Shown here: positions 7,428 through 15,508 of the stretch, in pieces
How positions within the stretch are numbered: the first letter of the stretch is position 1
Layout of the letters: the number at the start of each line of letters is the position of its first letter
NCBI GenBank assembly: GCA_934201845.1
Contig: CAKPXA010000001.1
Coordinates: 310,001 to 374,000, forward strand
Direction of reading: 5' to 3'
Length of the DNA: 64,000 bases
Source: an uncultured Ligilactobacillus sp.
GTDB lineage: Bacteria; Bacillota; Bacilli; Lactobacillales; Lactobacillaceae
Made by a program: the position numbers and the translations under genes
Notes under the pieces: model-generated
The model's input: only the letters and a program-made list of their open reading frames with translations
Told to the model about the DNA's origin: nothing
Database searches by the model: none

Positions 7428-9752
7428 ATGGTTGTCATCAAGGACAGGACGCACATCGGGGATCTCGGCAGTGACTTCTTTGCGGACATTGACCGCAACG
7501 GAGCTTCGTTCACTGAATTTTCCGGGACCATGTTCAATACGAACGTCAATGTGATAGAAAAGTATCTGCTGCCGCGGTTCAGGAAGATCCGCCTGGTCGT
7601 CGGCATGGGCGACGGCAGGGGTTCGAGCGGCGTGGCCGGATATATCGACGGCCTGACGAACGGCCGGCTTGATTTTCTTGAGAAATGCAGTGCTGAACTG
7701 CAGTCGCGGATTATGGACGGCAGTCTGGAGATCCGCTTCACGAAGAAGCAGCTGGTGCATACGAAACTGTACATCCTGACGGCTGAGAACGGGCTGGAAT
7801 ACCGTGCGTACACGGGCTCGATGAATCTGAGCGAGCAGGCTCTTCATGCCAATCACGAGCTTTTGCTCTGCGACTACGGCTGGCAGGAGAGCGACCTGTT
7901 TCAGAAGGTCTACAGGGAGGTCTTCGACGGCATCTACAATGACTCGGCGGTGTTTGCCGACCGCAGGATTATTGAGGGAATTGCCGGGAAGTCCGCTGAG
8001 GAGAGAAAGGTCTATCTGCTGGACGACACGATTGACGGACTGGCGGCCAGGGGCGTGTTCAGCGCGGAGGAGGTTCTTGACGGCAAGCGGCAGCTCAATG
8101 CTGAAATCCGCAGCATCAGCACCGTGCAGAGGGAGAAGAGGGACGCCGTGCAGGTGCTTAATCTTGTCTATGACACGAAGGGGATGCCGAAGAAGAAGAC
8201 GGCCGTCATGGATGACGAACCGCTCAGAAGAAAGCTGGTCAATGTGGTGTATCATGACGTCGATCCCGATTCGCGCTTTGAGTTTGCGAACGCCAGAGCG
8301 TCCGATTTCTATCCGAAGCCGCTCTTCCTGTACGACAGGACGCAGGGGAAGATGCTGGAGACGCCGGCCTATGGCTCATCGGTTCAGGAAGTAGTCGAAG
8401 CTCCGGTCGAGGTCAGCAGACAGGACGTCCTGGACATCTGCAGCATCGTCGCCTTCTATCGTGACCACAAGCAGGACGATGAATCCCAGGCCGTGTTCTC
8501 GTTCATGATGTATGTCCTGGAGTCGGCCTGCATCTGGAAGATCAGGAAGGTCATTTCGGACCATGGCGGCATCGTCGAGAACGTGCCGGTGGTTGCGGCA
8601 CTGATCGGGCAAGGTGAGACCGGCAAGACGACGCTTCTGAGGATTGTCTCCGGCCTGACGGTGGGCAACGCCGACAACATCGTCAATGCCCAGAAGGACA
8701 TGTTCAAGCTGAAGGCTCCCGTCAAGGAGAAGCTTTCCGCAGGCAGACCGCTGACTGAAAACGAGAAGAAGAATCCGTTCTCCGGGACGACGACGGTCAT
8801 GAACAAGAACACATGGGAGTTCATCCAGCGCTACATGATGACGGGCGGACCCGTCACGCCGCTTTGCCTCGATGATCCGAGCATCAGTCTGATTCAGTCG
8901 AAGTCGGCTGAAAACCCGCTGAAGTACCTGGCCAACTCCAGTCGGAACGAGCCGCATCCCGTTGTTCTCATCGCAATGAATGACCGCGACCACAACTTCT
9001 CGATTCCGCATCAGATTGGCAGAAGGGCGTATGCATTCGGTCAGGAGAATCAGTTCAGGCATCTTACGAAGGAGGACGGGGATCAGCTGACGTACTTTGA
9101 AAACGGCCTGAACAACAATGTCTTCGTTTATCTCACATACCGGATCAATGCCTGGCTTGACGGCATCACGGACGAGGGATGCGCGAGACTTGCCTCAGAC
9201 TTCCTCCATCCCGTCAAGACGGTCTTCAGGGAGCTTCTCGTGAAGTACGGTCTCTATGACGGAATGGCGCGCTACTTCGAGGCCGACAACTATGACATCA
9301 GGAATGACAACGGCAGAAGAAACTGGATGGCCCTTTTAAGCGACAAGAACGTTCTGGAGAACATCTCGTTCAACAAGGGCGACGACACGGCCTTCATCCC
9401 GAAGGACTGCTTCCCCGGCAGGGACGGGGTCAGCCGCTATTTCGACTATCTGCCGGCCCGCCTTGAAATATGTCCGACGCAGGTGGACGCCGGCCTCTCC
9501 ATCGTGATTGACAACATGGACAGCTGGCTTGGCAACAGTGTTCTGCGTGAGAAATACAGAGCTGACACCGGCGTTGCGCATGACGAACACGAACTTGAGA
9601 TTGCGCGCATCCAGGCCAGGGAGCAGGGGAAGGCAATCGCCAGGACTCAGTTCGAGCTGCAGCGTGAGGTGAAGATGCAGGAATTGGAGGAAAAGCGGAA
9701 GAAGAAGCTCGGCTACAGGTTGAAGAAGCTCTTCAGCCATGATGATGAGTAG
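7428..9752 (+). CDS. PLD-family nuclease fused to a P-loop (AAA+/SF3-like) ATPase, function unknown
   Basis: A 774-residue protein not recognised as any named gene. Residues about 1-200 form a single phospholipase-D-type half-domain: H111-x-K113 followed by GSMNLS at 130-135 and E144, as in PLD-fold nucleases such as BfiI- and NgoFVII-like restriction enzymes. Residues about 340-600 are an ATPase: Walker A GQGETGKT at 394-401, a Walker B candidate LCLDD at 479-483, a sensor-like asparagine N518 in VVLIAMND, and a double arginine R532-R533 in the position of an arginine finger. The end (about 710-765) is a charged coiled coil. One PLD half-site implies at least a dimer. No signal peptide or membrane segment. 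It stands alone with its own promoter. A single-gene DNA defence system is an inference; a repair or restriction role is also possible. Confidence 0.75.
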   Translation: MVVIKDRTHIGDLGSDFFADIDRNGASFTEFSGTMFNTNVNVIEKYLLPRFRKIRLVVGMGDGRGSSGVAGYIDGLTNGRLDFLEKCSAELQSRIMDGSLEIRFTKKQLVHTKLYILTAENGLEYRAYTGSMNLSEQALHANHELLLCDYGWQESDLFQKVYREVFDGIYNDSAVFADRRIIEGIAGKSAEERKVYLLDDTIDGLAARGVFSAEEVLDGKRQLNAEIRSISTVQREKRDAVQVLNLVYDTKGMPKKKTAVMDDEPLRRKLVNVVYHDVDPDSRFEFANARASDFYPKPLFLYDRTQGKMLETPAYGSSVQEVVEAPVEVSRQDVLDICSIVAFYRDHKQDDESQAVFSFMMYVLESACIWKIRKVISDHGGIVENVPVVAALIGQGETGKTTLLRIVSGLTVGNADNIVNAQKDMFKLKAPVKEKLSAGRPLTENEKKNPFSGTTTVMNKNTWEFIQRYMMTGGPVTPLCLDDPSISLIQSKSAENPLKYLANSSRNEPHPVVLIAMNDRDHNFSIPHQIGRRAYAFGQENQFRHLTKEDGDQLTYFENGLNNNVFVYLTYRINAWLDGITDEGCARLASDFLHPVKTVFRELLVKYGLYDGMARYFEADNYDIRNDNGRRNWMALLSDKNVLENISFNKGDDTAFIPKDCFPGRDGVSRYFDYLPARLEICPTQVDAGLSIVIDNMDSWLGNSVLREKYRADTGVAHDEHELEIARIQAREQGKAIARTQFELQREVKMQELEEKRKKKLGYRLKKLFSHDDE

Positions 9753-9769
9753 AACTCTGCATTTTACGG

Positions 9770-9798
9770 TTTACAGACGGTTGGAGATGTGATAAACT
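9770..9798 (+). promoter_or_regulatory. Promoter of rplS
   Basis: TTTACA 9770-9775 and TAAACT 9793-9798, spacer 17. The roughly 75-base leader could carry an L19 autoregulatory structure; none was resolved. Confidence 0.65.
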
Positions 9799-9877
9799 AA
9801 TTGTTGGCTTATATGCCGGATATTAACGATATTCCGCTGCAACTGGACATGAATGTCGACGAAAAGGAGAAAAACCA

Positions 9878-10231
9878 ATGTCAGTAAATCCATTGATTAA
9901 AAAGATTACGGAATCACAATTGCGTAATGATATTCCAGAATTCCGCGCCGGTGATACGGTACGTGTTCACGCACGCATCGTTGAAGGCAAGCGCGAACGT
10001 ATCCAGGTCTTCGAAGGTGTTGTCATCAAGCGCCGTGGCGAAGGCATCTCCGAAACTTACACGGTTCGCAAGATCAGCAACGGTGTAGGTGTTGAACGTA
10101 CATTCCCTCTTCACACACCACGTGTTGAAAAGATCGAAGTCGTACGTTTCGGTCGTGTTCGTCGTGCAAAGCTCTACTACTTGCGTGCACTTCGCGGCAA
10201 GGCTGCCCGTATCCCAGAACGTCGCAAGTAA
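9878..10231 (+). CDS. rplS: 50S ribosomal protein L19
   Basis: Large-subunit protein at the 30S-50S interface. The 117-residue product shows the family core [53 protein letters not shown] and the C-terminal RRAKLYYLR. The ATG follows AAGGAG at 9864-9869. It is monocistronic here, between a promoter and a terminator. The usual partners trmD and rimM are not adjacent. Confidence 0.98.
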   Translation: MSVNPLIKKITESQLRNDIPEFRAGDTVRVHARIVEGKRERIQVFEGVVIKRRGEGISETYTVRKISNGVGVERTFPLHTPRVEKIEVVRFGRVRRAKLYYLRALRGKAARIPERRK

Positions 10232-10239
10232 TTCATTCG

Positions 10240-10271
10240 GAACTGCGGAAAAATTTCCGCAGTTCTTTTTA
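10240..10271 (+). terminator. Terminator of rplS
   Basis: Twelve-base-pair stem GAACTGCGGAAA/TTTCCGCAGTTC followed by five T. Confidence 0.9.
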
Positions 10272-10278
10272 TTTTCGC

Positions 10279-10307
10279 TTGACTAAGCAGTGAAAAGCTG
10301 ATATTAT
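10279..10307 (+). promoter_or_regulatory. Promoter of rplU-prp-rpmA
   Basis: TTGACT 10279-10284 and TATTAT 10302-10307, spacer 17. Confidence 0.75.
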
Positions 10308-10313
10308 TCTAGT

Positions 10314-10410
10314 GTTGTATTTGTGCATGTCACATCTGCAACCGCACGTTTTAAGTCAAAGCATCCGTTTCGGATCACTAAATTACGGCGAGTCTAAGAA
10401 CTTTACAAGA
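10314..10410 (+). promoter_or_regulatory. Probable L21 ribosomal-protein leader
   Basis: The roughly 110-base 5' region of rplU is long and structured. An L21 leader RNA is an established cis-regulator at this place in Firmicutes. The assignment rests on position; a covariance-model search would settle it. Confidence 0.5.
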
Positions 10411-10424
10411 GGAGGTGCACATAC

Positions 10425-10733
10425 ATGTACGCAATTATTCAAACAGGCGGCAAGCAGCTTAAGGTGGAAGCAGGTCAGGCTATCTACGTTGAAAAGCTTG
10501 CAGGCGAAGCCGGCGAAAAGGTTACTTTCGACAAGGTTGTTCTCGTAGGCGGTGAAAAGACTGTCATCGGCACACCATTCGTTGAAGGTGCTACGGTTGA
10601 AGGCACAGTTGAAAAGCAGGGCCGTGAAAAGAAGGTCGTAACTTTCAAGTACAAGCCTAAGAAGCATCAGCACACAAAGCAGGGTCATCGTCAGCCATAC
10701 ACAAAGGTTGTCATCGACGCCATCAATGCATAA
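10425..10733 (+). CDS. rplU: 50S ribosomal protein L21
   Basis: Large-subunit protein binding 23S rRNA next to L20. The 102-residue product starts [18 protein letters not shown] and ends with the basic block [20 protein letters not shown], both diagnostic. GAGGAGG precedes the ATG. First gene of rplU-prp-rpmA, with only 18 bases to prp. Confidence 0.98.
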   Translation: MYAIIQTGGKQLKVEAGQAIYVEKLAGEAGEKVTFDKVVLVGGEKTVIGTPFVEGATVEGTVEKQGREKKVVTFKYKPKKHQHTKQGHRQPYTKVVIDAINA

Positions 10734-10751
10734 TTCCGGGAGCATATCAGG

Positions 10752-11072
10752 ATGATACATGCGCGCTTGTTTCATGAGGGTCCGCGTCTTTGCGGATTTG
10801 AACTCAAGGGACATGCTGATTCGGGAGAATATGGTCAGGATATTGTGTGCGCGGCGGTTTCCGTTCTGTCGATCAACACGGTCAACAGTCTCGAGAAGCT
10901 TGCCGGAGCTGTCCTTGACAAGGAAGCGGACGAGGAGAACGGCGGCCTGCTGAGGGTCATCGTGGCCGACTCCGACCTGGACAGTCCGAAAGTTCAATTA
11001 TTGCTTGAAAGCCTTGAACTGGGGCTGCGCGATATTGAAGTTTCATATCATGAATATATCCATGTAAAATAA
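10752..11072 (+). CDS. prp: Ribosomal-processing cysteine protease Prp
   Basis: Cleaves the N-terminal extension of ribosomal protein L27, a step needed for ribosome assembly in Firmicutes. The 106-residue product has the catalytic His21 in GHAD and Cys33 in DIVCAAVS, the family pattern G-H-A...D-x-x-C-A-A-x-S. It sits between rplU and rpmA as in Staphylococcus and Bacillus, and its substrate L27 is encoded 25 bases downstream with the expected cleavage sequence. The ribosome site is GGGAG at about 10738. Confidence 0.95.
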   Translation: MIHARLFHEGPRLCGFELKGHADSGEYGQDIVCAAVSVLSINTVNSLEKLAGAVLDKEADEENGGLLRVIVADSDLDSPKVQLLLESLELGLRDIEVSYHEYIHVK

Positions 11073-11097
11073 CTTGCACAGAGGAGGTGCACTCGTT

Positions 11098-11379
11098 ATG
11101 TTTATGAATTTGCAGTTCTTCGCCCACAAAAAGGGGGGCGGTTCCACATCCAACGGCCGCGATTCACGCTCCAAGCGTCTCGGCGCAAAGCGTGCCGACG
11201 GTCAGTCCGTTAACGGCGGCGAAATCCTTTACCGTCAGCGTGGAACACACATCTACCCAGGTGTGAACGTAGGCATGGGCGGCGACAACACACTGTTCGC
11301 CAAGACAGCCGGCGTTGTAAAGTTTGAACGTAAAGGCCGCGACAAGAAGCAGGTTTCTGTTTACCCTGTCGCTGACTAA
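11098..11379 (+). CDS. rpmA: 50S ribosomal protein L27 (precursor with Prp cleavage site)
   Basis: L27 reaches toward the peptidyl transferase centre with its N terminus. The 93-residue precursor begins [22 protein letters not shown] is the Prp motif and the mature protein starts right after it. The body has [13 protein letters not shown] and the [10 protein letters not shown] stretch. The ATG at 11098 is chosen because GAGGAGG ends ten bases upstream; the ATG at 11104 would also keep the motif. Last gene of the operon. Confidence 0.97.
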   Translation: MFMNLQFFAHKKGGGSTSNGRDSRSKRLGAKRADGQSVNGGEILYRQRGTHIYPGVNVGMGGDNTLFAKTAGVVKFERKGRDKKQVSVYPVAD

Positions 11380-11386
11380 TAACCAG

Positions 11387-11417
11387 AACAGGTTCCGGAT
11401 TCGGAACCTGTTTTTTT
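11387..11417 (+). terminator. Terminator of rplU-prp-rpmA
   Basis: Eleven-base-pair stem AACAGGTTCCG/CGGAACCTGTT with a seven-T tail. Confidence 0.92.
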
Positions 11418-11471
11418 GTATTCTTTCAATGCAGAGACCCGCATCCGGTACTGCGCTGAACCGATTGCGGA

Positions 11472-11515
11472 CAAAGTGGTAGTGAAATGGGTCTGTACTA
11501 TGAGCCAGTCACTTC
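11472..11515. repeat. Dispersed palindromic repeat, family 2, partial copy
   Basis: Contains CAAAGTGGTAGTGAAAT and, 20 bases on, GTCACTTCATTTTT. It shares AAAGTGGTAGT with copies A and B but diverges after that. Confidence 0.4.
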
Positions 11516-11564
11516 ATTTTTGGCGAAAATGTTGAAAGAATTGCAGAAAACTTAAAAAATGATG

Positions 11565-11593
11565 TTGACACCTAATCGGTTTGTAATTATAAT
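11565..11593 (+). promoter_or_regulatory. Consensus promoter of the leader peptide / binding-protein unit
   Basis: TTGACA 11565-11570 and TATAAT 11588-11593, spacer exactly 17: perfect sigma-A hexamers, the strongest promoter seen in the window. Confidence 0.92.
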
Positions 11594-11642
11594 GAAATCA
11601 TCAAATCGATATAGAAGTCATTTAAGGGAAGGAGCGATTGAA

Positions 11643-11726
11643 ATGAAATTCATCAATGTTGAGAAAATGAATATGATTCAAGGCGCTTCTTCTCGTGCCC
11701 TCCTACTATTCACAGGGATTCGGTGA
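11643..11726 (+). CDS. 27-residue leader peptide with three tandem leucine codons
   Basis: The peptide reads MKFINVEKMNMIQGASSRAL then LLFTGIR. It begins about 45 bases after the predicted transcription start, behind a good ribosome site (GGAAGGAG at 11628-11635). Codons 20-22 are CTC-CTA-CTA, three leucines including two CTA, followed by Phe, Thr, Gly, Ile, Arg and TGA. A terminator hairpin with an overlapping alternative pairing lies between it and the downstream amino-acid-binding protein. This is the layout of a leucine-sensing transcription-attenuation leader. The function is inferred; no homologue is recognised. Confidence 0.75.
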   Translation: MKFINVEKMNMIQGASSRALLLFTGIR

Positions 11727-11772
11727 CATAGGAAAACAACATTTTCCATGCCGGCGAGTCCTTGTTTGAGTA

Positions 11773-11841
11773 CGTTTGGAATGAGGGCTCCCGGGGTGTA
11801 TACAGCTCTCGTTCTGGACGCTTGGAACGAGGGCTGTTTTT
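11773..11841 (+). promoter_or_regulatory. Attenuator: mutually exclusive antiterminator and terminator hairpins
   Basis: The terminator pairs 11802-11814 with 11825-11837, 13 base pairs with one wobble, and five T follow. The antiterminator pairs 11773-11789 with 11804-11820, 17 positions with several wobbles, using the same central strand. The first antiterminator strand contains GAGGGC (11783-11788), complementary to GCCCTC (11697-11702), which begins at the alanine codon before the leucine codons. Stalling at leucine would mask that strand, favour the antiterminator and permit transcription. Confidence 0.75.
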
Positions 11842-11908
11842 ATTCTCATCGGTTCGAAAAATATATTGGATTAATGCAAAAGGCATATAGGAAAGGGAAT
11901 GAGCTTAT

Positions 11909-13099
11909 ATGAAGATCAGGAAGATGACAGGCTTTGCAGCCGTAGTGATGATGTGTTCAGCAGTAATGGCAGGATGTTCGGGAAAGTCGTCAGCTGCAGT
12001 CAAGGGCAACCAGGCCGGCGATACAATCAAGATCGGGGTCAACATGGAACTTTCCGGTGCTGCCGGAGGCTACGGCCAGCAGGAAAAGAACGGCATTCAG
12101 CTTGCGGTTGACGAAATCAACGCCGGGGGCGGTGTCAACGTCAACGGCAAGAAGAGGAAAATCAAGGCCATCTACCGCGACAACAAGAGTTCCACCTCGA
12201 CGGCCGCTTCGGTTGCAAGCCAGCTGACGACCCAGGACAAGGTCGTTGCAACAATCGGACCTGCAACGACAAACGCCGGGACGGCAACGATTCCGACTGC
12301 CAACAAGACGTGTGTTCCGTTCCTTTCAGCATCGGCCACGGCACCGAACTTCACGCTTGACAAGAACGGCAAGGTTCAGCCTTACGTCTTCCGCGCCTAC
12401 TTCAAGGGCGACTATCAAGGCAGTTCCGCTGCCAAGTTTGCCTATGACACGCTTAAGGCGAAGAAGGCGGCCATCCTGGCTGACAATTCCAGTGACTACG
12501 GCATCGGAATCTCCAAGGCCTTCAAGAAGTACTTCAAGGGACAGATCGTCGACACGCAGTATTTCCAGGCCGGTGACAAGAACTTCAATTCCGTTCTGAC
12601 GGCCATCAAGTCCAGGAAGTTTGATGTACTGTATGTTCCTGCCTATTATACGGAATGCGGCGCAATCATCAAGCAGGCCCGTGAAATGGGCATCAAGCAG
12701 CCGATCATGGGCGCTGACGGCATGTCCGATGACAAGATGGTCAAGATTGCCGGCAGCGGCAACGCGACGGACATCTACTACACTACGGCCTTCACGGCAC
12801 TGTCCGCAAACACGAATCCGAAGGTGGCATCATACAACAAGGCATACAGGGCAAAGTACGGCGAGGATTCACCGACATTTGCGGCACTGTCCTATGACTG
12901 CGTCTACATGGTCAAGCAGGCCATCGAAACGGAGAAGTCGGCAGACTCCGTCAAGATTCAGCAGGGTCTGGCAAAAATCAGGAACTTCCAGGGCGTGACG
13001 GGTGAGACGACGATGGATGCAAAGCACAACCCGAAGAAGGCAATGACCATCGTCAAGATGGAAGATGGAAAGCCTGTCAGGGGATATGTGGTTAAATGA
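11909..13099 (+). CDS. ABC-transporter substrate-binding lipoprotein, branched-chain amino acid type
   Basis: A 396-residue extracytoplasmic solute receptor. Residues 1-23 are a lipoprotein signal peptide with lipobox MAG-C, so C23 is lipidated and the protein is anchored outside the membrane. The mature part starts with IKIGVNMELSGAAGGYGQQE and has the type-1 periplasmic-binding fold of LivJ/LivK-like receptors (ATIGPATTNAG, the YGIGISKAF region). The leader upstream suggests leucine or another branched-chain amino acid as ligand. No permease or ATPase genes are next to it; a terminator follows at once, so it is an orphan receptor or serves a transporter encoded elsewhere. Confidence 0.88.
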   Translation: MKIRKMTGFAAVVMMCSAVMAGCSGKSSAAVKGNQAGDTIKIGVNMELSGAAGGYGQQEKNGIQLAVDEINAGGGVNVNGKKRKIKAIYRDNKSSTSTAASVASQLTTQDKVVATIGPATTNAGTATIPTANKTCVPFLSASATAPNFTLDKNGKVQPYVFRAYFKGDYQGSSAAKFAYDTLKAKKAAILADNSSDYGIGISKAFKKYFKGQIVDTQYFQAGDKNFNSVLTAIKSRKFDVLYVPAYYTECGAIIKQAREMGIKQPIMGADGMSDDKMVKIAGSGNATDIYYTTAFTALSANTNPKVASYNKAYRAKYGEDSPTFAALSYDCVYMVKQAIETEKSADSVKIQQGLAKIRNFQGVTGETTMDAKHNPKKAMTIVKMEDGKPVRGYVVK

Positions 13100-13124
13100 C
13101 AGAAGAGGTTATGCCTCATGAGAA

Positions 13125-13161
13125 AACAGCGGTCAGCCCGGCGGTCGGCCGCTGTTTTTGG
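13125..13161 (+). terminator. Terminator of the binding-protein gene
   Basis: AACAGCGGTC (13125-13134) pairs with GGCCGCTGTT (13147-13156), then a T-run. Confidence 0.85.
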
Positions 13162-13201
13162 TGCAAGGCGGAATCCCGCACTGAATTTTACGGTGAAGTT
13201 A

Positions 13202-13230
13202 TTGAATGCAGTGAAAAAATCTTATATAAT
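13202..13230 (+). promoter_or_regulatory. Promoter of the M24 peptidase gene
   Basis: TTGAAT 13202-13207 and TATAAT 13225-13230, spacer 17. Confidence 0.8.
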
Positions 13231-13268
13231 GGCTATAAAAGAATGAGAAAATTTGGAGATGAGTCAAA

Positions 13269-14351
13269 ATGATGTTTGTAACAGATGAAATGTCACGCAG
13301 AAGAGTTGAGGAGCTTCGCCGCAGGATGCAGGAGATGAGCGTTGACGCCTATCTTGTGACCAATCCGTCGAACAGGTACTATCTGAGCGGATTCACGGGC
13401 GACGACGGCGTTCTGCTGGTGACGGAGGATCATCGCTATCTGATTACCGACACGCGTTTTGAAGAGCAGATTGCGCACGACCAGCCCGACTGGGAGGCCA
13501 AGATCACGAGAAACTATCTCAGGACGGCCTGTGAGCTCTGCACCGAGAATCATGTTGCGGCAATGGCCTTCGAAAGCTCGATGTCCTATTCGGAATATGA
13601 AGTGATCGATGAGCAGAGCGAGTCCGACATCGTGCCTCTGTCCGGCGTGATTGAAGACATCAGGTCAGTCAAGTCACCTGAGGAAATCGATGCAATCCGC
13701 CGTGCCTGCGCCCTGTCAGGCAAGGGCTACCAGTATGTCCTTGACACAATCAGGCCCGGCATGACTGAACTGGAAGTCTCCAACGAGCTTGATTACTATA
13801 TGAAGAAAAACGGTTCCGAAGAGCGTTCGTTCGAGACGATTGCCGCTTCCGGTGACCGTACGACATGGCCGCACGGAACCGCCACGACGAAGAAGGTCGA
13901 GGCAAACGACATGTTCACGCTTGATTTCGGCTACTATGTTGACGGCTATACTTCAGACGTGACGCGCACATTCTCTGTCGGCAGCCAGAGCGACGAGGCA
14001 AGGAAAATATACGAAACGGTGCTTGAGGCACAGCACCGGACGATCGAGGCGGTCAGGGAAGGCGTCAACGGCCAGGAACTTGACCGCATCGGCCGCGGCT
14101 ACATCGAAGACGCCGGCTACGGCGAATACTTCAACCACGGCATGGGTCACGGCATCGGGCTTGACATTCACGAACTTCCGAATGTCGGCTATTCCTACAA
14201 GGAATACATGAAGGCCGGCCAGATCATCACGATTGAACCTGGCATCTACGTTCCGGGCGTCGGCGGCGTCAGAATCGAAGACGACGTTCTCGTCACAAAG
14301 GACGGTTACGAGATTCTGACTGACTTCTCCCGTGATTACACGGAAGTCTGA
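13269..14351 (+). CDS. M24 metallopeptidase (Xaa-Pro aminopeptidase/dipeptidase)
   Basis: Removes residues preceding proline from peptides, a cytosolic step of peptide and protein turnover. The 360-residue product has a creatinase-type N-terminal domain (about 1-130) and a pita-bread catalytic domain. Metal ligands are visible: two Asp in LDFGYYVDGYTSDVTRTF, His in HGMGHGIGLDIHE, and Glu in TIEPGIYVPG and GGVRIEDDV. GGAG lies ten bases before the first of two adjacent ATG codons. It is next to efp, as yqhT is in Bacillus. Whether it acts as aminopeptidase or as prolidase cannot be decided from sequence alone. Confidence 0.92.
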   Translation: MMFVTDEMSRRRVEELRRRMQEMSVDAYLVTNPSNRYYLSGFTGDDGVLLVTEDHRYLITDTRFEEQIAHDQPDWEAKITRNYLRTACELCTENHVAAMAFESSMSYSEYEVIDEQSESDIVPLSGVIEDIRSVKSPEEIDAIRRACALSGKGYQYVLDTIRPGMTELEVSNELDYYMKKNGSEERSFETIAASGDRTTWPHGTATTKKVEANDMFTLDFGYYVDGYTSDVTRTFSVGSQSDEARKIYETVLEAQHRTIEAVREGVNGQELDRIGRGYIEDAGYGEYFNHGMGHGIGLDIHELPNVGYSYKEYMKAGQIITIEPGIYVPGVGGVRIEDDVLVTKDGYEILTDFSRDYTEV

Positions 14352-14371
14352 GGCGATTATCGATGAGGCCC

Positions 14372-14401
14372 TTGCACAATGCCATGTTCTTTTGGTATTA
14401 T
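14372..14401 (+). promoter_or_regulatory. Promoter of efp
   Basis: TTGCAC 14372-14377 and an extended -10 TGGTATTAT ending at 14401, spacer 18. Confidence 0.65.
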
Positions 14402-14476
14402 AGAGTGTATGAGTTATATTTGGATAAGCATGCATGAGCTTTTTCTTGTCCATAAATCACAGAGGAGGATCATCAG

Positions 14477-15037
14477 ATGATTTCTGTTAACGAATTTAAA
14501 AACGGTTTGACCATCACAGTCGATGGTGAATTATGGCGTGTCGTTGAATTCCAGCACGTTAAGCCAGGAAAGGGTTCAGCCTTCGTTCGTTCCAAGCTCA
14601 AGAACCTGCGCACAGGCGCCGTTCAGGAAAAGACGTTCCGTGCCGGCGAAAAGGTTGAACAGGCTCAGATTGACCGCCGCAAGATGCAGTACCTGTATGC
14701 AGACGGCAACAACTATGTCTTCATGGATACGACGACATACGAACAGCTTGAACTTCCAGGCGAGGAACTCACTGAAGAGCTCAAGTATCTGAAGGAAAAC
14801 ATGGAAGTCAGCGTCATCATGTACGGTGCCGAAACACTCGGCGTTGAACTTCCGAACACGGTTGACCTGGCTGTTCAGGCAACGGAACCCGGCATCAAGG
14901 GCGATACCGCTTCCGGCGGTTCCAAGCCTGCCACGATGGAAACAGGTCTGGTCGTTCAGGTGCCGTTCTTCGTCAACGAAGGCGACGTCCTGACAATCAA
15001 CACGGTTGACGGTTCATACATCTCACGTGCCAACTAG
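14477..15037 (+). CDS. efp: Elongation factor P
   Basis: Rescues ribosomes stalled at polyproline. The 186-residue, three-domain protein is of standard length. The loop that enters the peptidyl transferase centre is VKPGKGSAF with K32 at its tip, the residue that other bacteria modify. The C-terminal signature [16 protein letters not shown] is present. The ATG has GAGGAGG about six bases upstream. It starts the efp-Asp23-nusB run typical of Firmicutes. Confidence 0.97.
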   Translation: MISVNEFKNGLTITVDGELWRVVEFQHVKPGKGSAFVRSKLKNLRTGAVQEKTFRAGEKVEQAQIDRRKMQYLYADGNNYVFMDTTTYEQLELPGEELTEELKYLKENMEVSVIMYGAETLGVELPNTVDLAVQATEPGIKGDTASGGSKPATMETGLVVQVPFFVNEGDVLTINTVDGSYISRAN

Positions 15038-15074
15038 GAAGGTCGACACGGCGATATTCAAGGAGGTCCTTTAA

Positions 15075-15506
15075 ATGGCTGAAGATAACAACATTGTCCT
15101 GGCAGAAGGTGAAGAAGGCCTGGGCGAAGTTCGCATCGCTCCTGAAGTGATTGAAGTGATCATCGGGATTGCCGCAAGTCAGGTCGAAGGCGTATGCTCA
15201 ATGCGCGGCTCCCTGGCCAGCAGCCTGACAGAGCTTCTCGGCCGCAGGAACCGCGGTCGCGGCGTCAAGCTTGAGAATGGCGAGGACGGCTTGCTCGTTG
15301 ATGTATATGTCTTCTTGAACTACGGCGTTTCCGTACCGAAAGTTGCCTGCGAGATTCAAGATAAAGTGCGCCAGCAGGTACTGTTCATGACCGGTCTGGA
15401 AGTTGCGGGCGTTGACGTCCATGTCTGCGGCGTCATTCCTGAAAGGGAAGTTCCGGCGATCGATCCTGACAACCCGTTCGGCGAAGAGAATGGTGAAGAA
15501 AATTGA
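15075..15506 (+). CDS. Asp23/Gls24 family protein (YqhY-like)
   Basis: A 143-residue protein of the Asp23/Gls24 (DUF322) family: VRIAPEVIEVIIGIAASQVEGVCSM at the start and the GLLVDVYVFLNYGVSVPKVA core, with an acidic tail. Members are abundant envelope-associated or lipid-homeostasis proteins; B. subtilis YqhY, in the same gene neighbourhood, is linked to acetyl-CoA carboxylase regulation. Its stop codon lies three bases before the nusB ATG, so the two are cotranscribed and probably translationally coupled. The accBC genes that often accompany it are absent. Confidence 0.9.
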   Translation: MAEDNNIVLAEGEEGLGEVRIAPEVIEVIIGIAASQVEGVCSMRGSLASSLTELLGRRNRGRGVKLENGEDGLLVDVYVFLNYGVSVPKVACEIQDKVRQQVLFMTGLEVAGVDVHVCGVIPEREVPAIDPDNPFGEENGEEN

Positions 15507-15508
15507 GT

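Noticed and set aside
6963-8255. 430-codon open frame on the minus strand opposite the PLD-ATPase gene
   Set aside because: No ribosome site, low-complexity Leu/Arg-rich translation and complete overlap with a gene that has motifs and a promoter.
11594-11908. T-box riboswitch upstream of the binding-protein gene
   Set aside because: No TGGNACC antiterminator core or stem I features; the leader peptide and hairpins explain the region better.
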